The notes under the pieces: model-generated
The model's database searches: none
The model's input: the letters and a program-made list of their open reading frames with translations, nothing else
Told to the model about the DNA's origin: nothing
Program-made: the position numbers and the translations under genes
From: Alkalihalobacillus sp. TS-13
GTDB lineage: Bacteria; Bacillota; Bacilli; Bacillales; Fictibacillaceae
Length of the DNA: 64,000 bases
NCBI RefSeq assembly: GCF_019720915.1
Contig: NZ_JAHKSI010000006.1
Location: 1-64,000, forward strand
Direction: 5' to 3'
Shown here: positions 57,250 through 64,000 of the stretch, one piece after another
How the letters are laid out: each line of letters starts with the position of its first letter
Numbering within the stretch: the first letter of the stretch is position 1

Positions 57250-57984
57250 GTGAGAAGAATCGTTGTTTTTACAAGTGTTATTGTTGTATGGACCATTTGT
57301 ACATGGGGTGGAGTAGTTCAAGCAAATTCTTCAGAAACATATGGAGATTATTCTCGTATGTTCGAAAGCAGTGCGGGCCAATTTTGGTCGGATACCTGGC
57401 GAAACCAATGGGCATGGGAGCCTCAAGGTGGGGGAGTTTCCTATATTAGATGGGGAGACCCTGACCACTGGGCACCTGAAAATTATGAGAAGTTTGAGAA
57501 AAGTAAAGATGGAAAGTGGATCTTGCTGGATGGCTATGGAAATGACAAGGGGCTCCTTAAGCAACGCGTTACTTACGAACAAATTGGTAATGTAATGTGT
57601 CAGAATATGCAGCCTCTTTCCAAAGTTGAGGGTGGTAAACAACATTATGTGAAATGGGATATTCCATCAGAAGCATACTGTCTTGAGGCTTGGGGTGAAA
57701 TATTAATCCCTGGTGATGAGAACGTCGACTTCTACCATAAACAAGTTTGGTTCGAACCGTCCGGTTATTGGTGTGATAACAAGTACTTCCAGGACCAGAA
57801 ATGTATCAAACAATATGAGGTTTGGAAGGACAACAATAACAATGGGAAAATTGGGGGGCCGATGGAATTAAGGATAGAGCGAGATCATATTTTTGCCAAA
57901 GGGATGGGTCCAGCTTATATTATACACAACTATTTTCCAAATAACGGTTGGCATGCCGACCTCAGGTATTACTGGAATTGGTAA
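57250..57984 (+). CDS. Secreted Trp/Tyr-rich protein
   Basis: 244 aa, GTG start after GGAGGGG. Signal peptide (I-V-V-F-T-S-V-I-V-V-W-T-I) cleaved near V-Q-A. The mature part is unusually rich in Trp, Tyr and Gly and has paired cysteines (C-Q-N, Y-C-L-E, W-C-D-N, K-C-I-K). No family recognised. It follows the 56641 gene on the same strand and may act with it outside the cell. Confidence 0.65.
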   Translation: MRRIVVFTSVIVVWTICTWGGVVQANSSETYGDYSRMFESSAGQFWSDTWRNQWAWEPQGGGVSYIRWGDPDHWAPENYEKFEKSKDGKWILLDGYGNDKGLLKQRVTYEQIGNVMCQNMQPLSKVEGGKQHYVKWDIPSEAYCLEAWGEILIPGDENVDFYHKQVWFEPSGYWCDNKYFQDQKCIKQYEVWKDNNNNGKIGGPMELRIERDHIFAKGMGPAYIIHNYFPNNGWHADLRYYWNW

Positions 57985-58081
57985 TTCGGGGGAATTTCTA
58001 AACTCGTCAACCCATATCATCGATTTTCCTTCTTTCGTTGTATGTCTTTGATCTATCACGAAAAGAAGGAGGGTTAGACAG

Positions 58082-58189
58082 ATGAGCACATTTGCAAACA
58101 AGGACTTTCAATTTCGTAAAGGCAGAAGGCTACAAAAGGAAAAACGCCACAGAGAATTTTCATTTTCTCTGTGGCTTTTTCTTATTTAA
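58082..58189 (+). pseudogene. Truncated gene start
   Basis: ATG eight bases after AAGGAGGG gives a basic frame of 35 codons that runs straight through a terminator hairpin. The strong ribosome site with no normal gene behind it suggests the 5' end of a lost gene. Confidence 0.4.
58146..58175 (+). terminator. Terminator
   Basis: GCCACAGAGAA pairs with TTCTCTGTGGC, followed by TTTTTCTT. Confidence 0.85.
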
Positions 58190-58303
58190 AAGGGCTTTTG
58201 GGACAGCCCCTTCCTATTTTGTTATTCGTTATATAGTGTTTGAATACCGCGTAAGTGATATGAGAAAATGGCAACCGAACGCTTGTCGTGAGGAGTTTGT
58301 ATA

Positions 58304-58555
58304 TTAATCACTTCCTGTTATTAAAAGGTCATCCTTAATTCTCCCTAACATTGTAGTCGGAGTGATGGTTTCTCCTTCCTGAACCTCTAGGGAAATAATG
58401 TGTCCACTGATTCCTACCGAAATCTCCTTTTTTCCTTCCATTGTATTAATAACAAATAGCTTTTCCCATTCATAAACATGGTTTGTTTGTTTTGTTAATA
58501 TTTTCTCGATGGTACCTGAATAGGGGCTGTAAATGTTATGAAAAATATGTTTCAT
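58304..58555 (-). CDS. Biotinyl/lipoyl-like domain protein
   Basis: 83 aa from the ATG at 58555. The whole protein is one small beta domain: S-P-Y-S-G-T-I-E-K-I, then N-T-M-E-G-K-K-E, S-G-H-I-I-S-L-E-V-Q-E-G-E-T-I-T-P, the pattern of biotinyl/lipoyl carrier domains. The usual modified Lys in (E)-x-M-K is not in standard context (M-E-G-K-K), so it may not carry a cofactor. A partial paralogue ends the window (63904-64000). Confidence 0.7.
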   Translation of the reverse strand: MKHIFHNIYSPYSGTIEKILTKQTNHVYEWEKLFVINTMEGKKEISVGISGHIISLEVQEGETITPTTMLGRIKDDLLITGSD

Positions 58556-59298
58556 CGAATATGGCCTCACTTTCTTAAAGATGAATGAAGATGAGTAATC
58601 TTTTCAATCACCAACTAGATCCAGCATGAGAATAAAAATTAAAACCGACGTTAAAGAGACACCTCCTTTCGATCGACATCCATTTTTTAAGTACGAGGTG
58701 ATATCAATCGAAATCAACTAAATCATTTATCGAGTTTTACGTCAGAGTGATCCAAATTATGACCATTAATTTGAAAAAAAGTGCTAAATTCTTAGCTATC
58801 AGTAAATTATTCCCTTCCGTTATGAAGATTGATAGGAGATAAGAAAGAATTAGTTTCTACCCATTTTTTAGGTATTTAAAGTGATAGCAACGCCCAAAAA
58901 AGTAAGATATGATTGCATATCATAGAAGGTTGTTATAGAGAAAAGAAGGACACTTCTATTTGTTAATCCTGTGGTTACAGTTTAGCAGTTGGATCGGCCA
59001 ATACTGTCTTGGTTTTGGTTTAAGAATGCCATATAACAACATTAGATGCTCCCAATTAAATTATCGGCTGCTAAATCACATTACCATGTAACGTCAACAA
59101 TCGTTATAGGATTCTTGAGATTTGCTATCTCTGTATTCACTAAAACTCATATCTCAGTAAAGTATTTTACTGCCTATGCTTATTGTGCTAGACTTCAAAA
59201 GTTTTCAGGTATTTTTTTCCGTTTCACTGTTAGTAAACGTAAAAAATAGATCAATTGATGAGATCATGAGGAAAAGTAAGAGAAAAGGAGGAGAAACG
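58556..59298. other. Intergenic region
   Basis: AT-rich, no supported gene. A plus-strand frame into the MetE-like gene has no ribosome site before 59299. Confidence 0.45.
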
Positions 59299-60363
59299 AT
59301 GTTAGATCGACAGGCTTTATTAGTAGGGAGTTTGCCATTTAACAATGAAAAGGAGGCTATGGGTATTGCGTTAGAGGTTCTAAATAATACCTTATTAAGC
59401 CTGCCGGATGGGGAGGTAGGTAATAGATCTGACCAATACCCGAATGGGAATCGATCATCTTGGGCTGTAACAGCCATTGATTCCTGTATTGCAGATACTG
59501 AACACTGGAATGTTGTAAAAAAAGGAACACTGGGAGAGAATGGTTTCCCAGTGGATTATGATTCGTTTTACAAAATTCGTCCAAAATGTTCTCCAGAGGA
59601 AATCGTCCATTATCTAAATTTTCGTTACCATGATTATTTCCGTAAAAGTTACCATATCTTTCAACGTTTACGAGAACAACATGGCCTAAAAGATTTGAAG
59701 TTTCAAGTAGGTATTCCCACTGGACTGGCTATTTCTTTATTTATGTTAGAATCAGATAATGTTTTTCTCTATTACGAGGCATTTAATCAGCGACTTGCTT
59801 ACGAAGTGAATGAATTTCTTAACGAAGCTGGTGAGGATGTTATTATACAGATTGAAATTCCAGCAGAATTAGGACTAGTTTATGATTCCCCCTCCCAATA
59901 CGATTTCGCATTAACCAGTATTATTGACTTAGTCAAACGTATCCAAGAACCAGTAAAAGTCGGTATCCATGAATGTTATGGAGATCTAAACCATAAAGCG
60001 TTTACGCATCCACAATCTCTAGATAGAATGGTTGATTTTACAAATAAGTTAATCGATGTTTGGCCCAAAACGCATGAGTTAACTTATATCCATTTTCCAC
60101 TTGCTATAGGTCATTTGCCTCCAACCTTAAATCGCCACTACTATGAACCATTAAAACAAATTCAATTACCTGACCATACTCGCTTTGTAGCTGGCATTGT
60201 GCATGAAGAATGTGACCTCCCTGAATTACACCAAATTTTAAACATCATTGAAACAATCCGTAACCATAAAGTCGATGTTGCCTGTTCATGTGGAATGGGA
60301 CGTCGTAGTCCTGATGTTAGTATGCGGCTCATGAAATTCATGAAACAACTAGTCGAGGCATGA
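59299..60363 (+). CDS. MetE-like (cobalamin-independent methionine synthase C-domain) protein
   Basis: 354 aa from the ATG at 59299, with AAAGGAGGAG upstream. A TIM-barrel with G-S-L-P near the start, D-G-E-V-G-N-R, G-I-H-E-C-Y-G-D (about 221-228; compare the H-x-C zinc site of MetE) and C-S-C-G-M-G-R-R near the end (final zinc Cys). This suggests zinc-dependent methyl or thiol-group chemistry. It lacks the N-terminal half of MetE. Same strand as the aminotransferase gene, 51 bases apart. Confidence 0.75.
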   Translation: MLDRQALLVGSLPFNNEKEAMGIALEVLNNTLLSLPDGEVGNRSDQYPNGNRSSWAVTAIDSCIADTEHWNVVKKGTLGENGFPVDYDSFYKIRPKCSPEEIVHYLNFRYHDYFRKSYHIFQRLREQHGLKDLKFQVGIPTGLAISLFMLESDNVFLYYEAFNQRLAYEVNEFLNEAGEDVIIQIEIPAELGLVYDSPSQYDFALTSIIDLVKRIQEPVKVGIHECYGDLNHKAFTHPQSLDRMVDFTNKLIDVWPKTHELTYIHFPLAIGHLPPTLNRHYYEPLKQIQLPDHTRFVAGIVHEECDLPELHQILNIIETIRNHKVDVACSCGMGRRSPDVSMRLMKFMKQLVEA

Positions 60364-60414
60364 CTTCGGATATTCTCTTTTATTATTTCATTTGGTTTCA
60401 TAAAGTTTGAAAGG

Positions 60415-61902
60415 ATGATAGAAGTGACTACACTGTCTCGGTTCCAAAGGCTAGAACAGCATTTTTCTGAATTTAAAAGTGGGATTATCGGTAGGGATCA
60501 TGCCATTTTTACCCCATATGGGAAGAAAAAGCTATTGTACGCAGACTGGACGGCTAGTGGTCGGCTATATACTCCAATTGAAGAAACACTCGTGAACAAG
60601 TTCGGACCATTCGTCGCAAACACTCACACAGAATCCAATATAACCGGACAAACCATAACGAACGGTTACCATCAAGCACTAAAAATCATTAAACAACACG
60701 TAAATGCGTATCAAGAGGATGTTATTTTAACATCTGGTACAGGAATGACAGACGTAGTCAATAAATTCCAGAGGATTTTAGGCTTAAAACTACCTCCCAA
60801 TTTGAAAAATCAGGTGATGATTGCGGATGAAGATCGTCCAGTAATTTTTGTAACACATATGGAGCATCATAGTAATCACACATCCTGGCTTGAAACGATT
60901 GGGGAGGTTGTAGTGATTCCCCCCGATGAACAGGGAAGGGTATCTGTTGAGGCTTTAACCCAATTACTGATTAGGTATAAAAATAGGAAAATGAAGATTG
61001 CTTCGATCACTGCTTGTTCGAACGTAACAGGGATCATTACACCCTATCATCGTATTGCTAAAGTGATGCATGAGCATGGGGGGCTTTGCTTTGTTGATTT
61101 TTCGTGTTCTGCCCCTTATGTAAAAATAGAGATGCACCCAGAAGAACCCATGGAAAAATTAGATGCGATTTTCTTTTCACCGCATAAATTCTTAGGTGGT
61201 CCTGGTACTTGTGGCGTGTTGGTGTTTGATTCGAGCCTCTACTCCAATGATATACCTGATCATTCTGGGGGAGGAACGGTTTCTTGGACAAACCCATGGG
61301 GAGGTAGAAAATATGTAGAGGATATTCAATCTAAGGAGGACGGAGGGACTCCTGGCTTTATACAAGCCATTCGTACTGCCTTAGCAATTAAATTAAAAGA
61401 AAAAATGGGAATTACAAATATGTTATTACGAGAAGAAGAATTACTCGAACGTTTGTTTACGTACCTTAAAAACATTCCAAACATTTACATATTGGATGAA
61501 GAACATCGACACCGTATAGGAGTAGTATCGTTTTATATAGAAGACATCCATCATAATCTAGTTGTTCGTATTTTGAATGATAGGTATGGCATTCAGGTTC
61601 GAGGGGGATGTTCTTGTGCTGGAACATATGGTCATTACTTACTGAACATTGACCAAAAGACTTCCAAAAACATTACAGACCAAATAGACACAGGTAATTC
61701 ATTCATTAAACCTGGGTGGGTGAGGGTTTCATTGCACCCAACGATGACAGACCATGAAATTGATTATATTGGGAAATCCATTAAGGAAATTGCAGAATCA
61801 ATGGATTTGATAAAAGAACACTATCGTTACATTCCTGAAAAAAATGATTTTCTTCATGTTGATCAGATCGGAATGAACATAGAGAGTTGGTTTAATATTT
61901 GA
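60415..61902 (+). CDS. Class V aminotransferase (cysteine-desulfurase-like)
   Basis: 495 aa from ATG 60415; GTG 60424 has the better ribosome-site spacing (AAAGG). PLP fold type I: H-M-E-H-H-S-N-H-T-S-W, D-F-S-C-S-A-P, and the PLP lysine in F-S-P-H-K-F-L-G-G (about residue 258). A Cys-rich loop R-G-G-C-S-C-A-G-T-Y-G-H (about 395) is where SufS-type enzymes keep the active Cys. It likely splits a sulfur- or selenium-containing amino acid or transfers an amino group. Together with the MetE-like gene it suggests a small sulfur-metabolism pair (inference). Confidence 0.85.
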   Translation: MIEVTTLSRFQRLEQHFSEFKSGIIGRDHAIFTPYGKKKLLYADWTASGRLYTPIEETLVNKFGPFVANTHTESNITGQTITNGYHQALKIIKQHVNAYQEDVILTSGTGMTDVVNKFQRILGLKLPPNLKNQVMIADEDRPVIFVTHMEHHSNHTSWLETIGEVVVIPPDEQGRVSVEALTQLLIRYKNRKMKIASITACSNVTGIITPYHRIAKVMHEHGGLCFVDFSCSAPYVKIEMHPEEPMEKLDAIFFSPHKFLGGPGTCGVLVFDSSLYSNDIPDHSGGGTVSWTNPWGGRKYVEDIQSKEDGGTPGFIQAIRTALAIKLKEKMGITNMLLREEELLERLFTYLKNIPNIYILDEEHRHRIGVVSFYIEDIHHNLVVRILNDRYGIQVRGGCSCAGTYGHYLLNIDQKTSKNITDQIDTGNSFIKPGWVRVSLHPTMTDHEIDYIGKSIKEIAESMDLIKEHYRYIPEKNDFLHVDQIGMNIESWFNI

Positions 61903-61950
61903 ATTGGTATTATCATAAAGGCCAAACTGCATTCGTTCTTTCCTTAAGTT

Positions 61951-62100
61951 TTAGAGGTCTAATGAGAAGAATTTAAAATAAAAATAGAATACCACAAGAT
62001 GCATGGCGTAGCCTAAATCTCTACTCATTGTGTAGCGCTGCGGTAGCATCTCTTCCCATTTGTACTTTCTCATCACTCGGTAAAAGATCGCGTAATCAAA
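61951..62100 (-). pseudogene. Coding fragment without a start
   Basis: A minus-strand frame of 49 codons (F-D-Y-A-I-F-Y-R-V-M-R-K-Y-K-W-E-E-M-L, ending F-S-L-D-L) has good coding character but no start; the frame upstream is broken. It is the end of a lost gene of unknown family. Confidence 0.5.
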
Positions 62101-62176
62101 CGGTCAGAAGCAAAACCACGTCAGGCAAGCGACAGTATTGGGTTTTCAACATTGTCCGTAAATGATGCTGACGACT

Positions 62177-63256
62177 TCATTCTTTTTTGAAAAAGGAAAC
62201 GATTAAGAGAAAAAGAGGTAAACCTACTATAAAAAAATAACTTATGTCTCCAATAAAAGAATTAAGCTTCATGATATCGAATTGAGTTTCTGGAATTAAG
62301 GCACATACAAAAACAATGAACGCAATGAAATATAGCGGTTTTTTGTGCTGTTTTATTGAAAATAGATGGGCTGATCCTTTAGAAGCCAGTAGAAGATAAC
62401 TGATCAATGAAGTGGCTACGATGACGATCCATACAGAAAAAAACAGTAGATCGATTCTTTCAACAAGCTTGAATGATATGGATTTTAACATATACAAGAC
62501 AGGTTGAGGGATGATCAGGATTTCCTTGGGTGCAAACACAATGGAACACGCAATCACAAGAAACGTATAGAATATCGTGGTGAAAAGATTGGCCAGACTT
62601 GAAAACTTCAAAATATCTCGATACGATCCTTCAGTGTACATTGAAAGGAAAAATAGCATTTCAATGCCGATGATCGAAAAGATCACAGAATTTGCACCTG
62701 AAATAATATTGTTCATCCCATTATGACCAATCGGAAATAAATATCGGATCTCGGTATGATGAGGAAACGAGACCAATACCAAGATGATGAGGATAGGGAT
62801 CAGGGCAGTGACAAACATAAAAAAACGCGCAATGATTTTCATATTTTCTTTTGCAAGATAAAGACATGTACCAATCATGATCATAATTATGACCCATCTG
62901 GGTGTGGATGGTAGTACCCATAATGAGATGATATCTTGATACAGTACAAGGACTAAGGTACTTATAAGCACCCCAAATACCGTATAGGATATCCCGACCA
63001 ATATTCCTGCAAACTTTCCTAGCATCCGTTCAGAAATTGTAAAGATGGTTTCACCAGGGTATCGTCTCAATAATAACCAATAACATAAAATCAGTAACTG
63101 TATGACGCATCCTGCAATCAGAACCGATATCCATCCATCACTCCCTGCTTTTTGATGTACAGCATAAGGGAGACCGATAACACCGACCCCAATTTGAGTT
63201 TGGATGATCATGAACATTAATTGGTATTTTGTTATCATTACAGACTGGTTTTTCAT
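62177..63256 (-). CDS. GerAB-type spore germination permease
   Basis: 359 aa from the ATG at 63256 behind GAAGGATGG; an earlier in-frame start is possible. Ten membrane helices. N-terminal T-x-x-Q-L-M-F-M-I-I-Q-T-Q-I-G-V-G-V-I-G-L-P belongs to the GerAB/ArcD/ProY family of the APC superfamily. In spores GerAB with GerAA and GerAC forms the nutrient receptor. Neither partner is nearby, so it acts as a lone subunit or supplements a chromosomal receptor. It shows that the host forms spores. Confidence 0.9.
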   Translation of the reverse strand: MKNQSVMITKYQLMFMIIQTQIGVGVIGLPYAVHQKAGSDGWISVLIAGCVIQLLILCYWLLLRRYPGETIFTISERMLGKFAGILVGISYTVFGVLISTLVLVLYQDIISLWVLPSTPRWVIIMIMIGTCLYLAKENMKIIARFFMFVTALIPILIILVLVSFPHHTEIRYLFPIGHNGMNNIISGANSVIFSIIGIEMLFFLSMYTEGSYRDILKFSSLANLFTTIFYTFLVIACSIVFAPKEILIIPQPVLYMLKSISFKLVERIDLLFFSVWIVIVATSLISYLLLASKGSAHLFSIKQHKKPLYFIAFIVFVCALIPETQFDIMKLNSFIGDISYFFIVGLPLFLLIVSFFKKE

Positions 63257-63299
63257 GTTTGTCCATCCTTCTAATGGCATCACTTTCTTAATCAACAGG

Positions 63300-63784
63300 G
63301 AGGTTGTTTTTTCTTTTTACGGGTTTTAAATATGTAGAAAGAGAAGACGATTGTAAATATTTGTTTATGATGATAAACCCAGTAATATATGTATTCACTA
63401 CTTATCATCCTTCCCACTAATGTCCATTCCATCCATGAACATCTATAAGTACTTTCTCTTGACGAGCTTCTTGCGGGAAATCACATAAAAAATCATTTGA
63501 TTGAATTCACCTTCCTCTTGAGTTAGGGAGAGCGGTATAAATATTTTATAAAAATATTAAAAACGAACAGAATTTGAAGGGGAACGAGTTGGCTGTTGAT
63601 AAAACCAAATATCGTGGGTAAAACCGACGTTTTACAAAAAACGGTTGAATGGACAATCTAAATTTAAAGAATGTATTTGATGTTGAATGAAAAGATAACA
63701 ATTCCTTAAGGACCGTGTCTTATTTCACCTGTAAGCTAACTCCTGTCTTAACAAGTATCGTATTACGTTTTATAACATGTCTAA
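63300..63784. other. Intergenic region
   Basis: AT-rich spacer with no gene supported. Confidence 0.45.
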
Positions 63785-63816
63785 GATGGCGTGGGAACTG
63801 AGTTTTCCCACGCCAT
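63785..63816. terminator. Terminator
   Basis: ATGGCGTGGGAA pairs with TTCCCACGCCAT, followed by TTTTGCTTTTT on the plus strand. Confidence 0.85.
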
Positions 63817-63903
63817 TTTTGCTTTTTATTCGTTCAATATTATTAAAAAACTTTATGAATACCTCTTAAGGTTAGCTTTTTAATAAATTGTTAGAGTTTC
63901 CTG

Positions 63904-64000
63904 TTAATCGCTACCCGTTATACGTAGATCATCTTTAATACTTGCTAAAATATTTGTTGTAGTAATTTTTTCCCCTACTTTTACATCCAATGAGGTAATA
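63904..64000 (-). CDS. Biotinyl/lipoyl-like domain protein, partial
   Basis: The last 31 codons of a minus-strand gene cut by the window end. I-T-S-L-D-V-K-V-G-E-K-I-T-T, then I-K-D-D-L-R-I-T-G-S-D at the C-terminus, nearly the same end as the 58304 product (I-K-D-D-L-L-I-T-G-S-D). A tandem duplicate flanking the MetE/aminotransferase/germination genes. Confidence 0.75.
   Translation of the reverse strand, partial: ITSLDVKVGEKITTTNILASIKDDLRITGSD

Noticed and set aside
57331-57645. 104-codon minus-strand frame
   Set aside because: Antisense shadow of the secreted protein gene 57250-57984.

Overview
The window looks like a large conjugative plasmid, or the plasmid-like part of a bigger replicon, from an endospore-forming member of the Bacillales. 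Pointers are an iteron-controlled RepB/Rep_3 initiator, a ParM-type actin with a partner and a candidate centromere, a Gram-positive Tcp/Tn916-like conjugation operon with a MobA/MobL relaxase, GGAGG ribosome sites with many TTG/GTG starts, and a GerAB-type germination permease. No rRNA, tRNA, CRISPR array or intact insertion sequence was seen. A Thermoactinomycetaceae-like host would fit the mix of Bacillales backbone and actinomycete-flavoured accessory genes, but that is inference.

Layout. 1-12 kb is the AT-rich plasmid core: a GC-rich nested hairpin (1-139), a two-gene unit of a TGT-like protein and a DUF6884-like protein, a MerR/DUF3967-type DNA-binding protein, a 1-kb field of small inverted repeats, parM and a candidate adaptor, two unknown genes, and repB with twelve iterons. 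Two more large foldback structures close this part.

12-35.4 kb is the remarkable part. It is a more GC-rich array of about twenty small gene units. They are separated by about twenty copies of a repeat of up to about 400 bp (here called R), all in the same orientation, although the genes between them point both ways. Almost every unit has the same promoter design: an 18-bp Crp-like palindrome (GTGTGAG-N4-CTCACAC), then 27-34 bp to a TANNNT -10 box (often TAGACT or TAATCT), with a TTGNNN -35 box at about 17 bp spacing. Several palindromes drive two genes outward with equal spacing on both sides. Cargo is mostly tiny: at least ten zinc-finger/zinc-ribbon-like microproteins (24-72 aa), three GNAT acetyltransferases paired or fused with a helical protein, small membrane proteins, a lipoprotein, and two full-size transporters (a CDF metal exporter and an MFS protein). 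Some units are decaying. Several cargo proteins and the TAGACT boxes look actinobacterial, so I infer that the array came from, or was shaped in, actinobacteria.

35.4-48.5 kb is the transfer region: a small coiled-coil gene, a relaxase, an HxlR regulator, then a one-direction operon (replication-relaxation protein, coupling ATPase, TcpC-, TcpD- and TcpE-like proteins, a VirB4-like ATPase, a lipoprotein, a polytopic VirB6-like protein, a lytic transglycosylase/M23 hydrolase and a small membrane protein). The lipoprotein is a paralogue of one in the array, linking the two regions.

48.5-64 kb is sparse accessory DNA: secreted proteins with odd or broken starts, a YdeN-like hydrolase, a cupin, an MFS pump with a divergent TetR regulator, a MetE-like protein followed by a class V aminotransferase, a germination permease, and two biotinyl-like domain proteins, the second cut by the window end.
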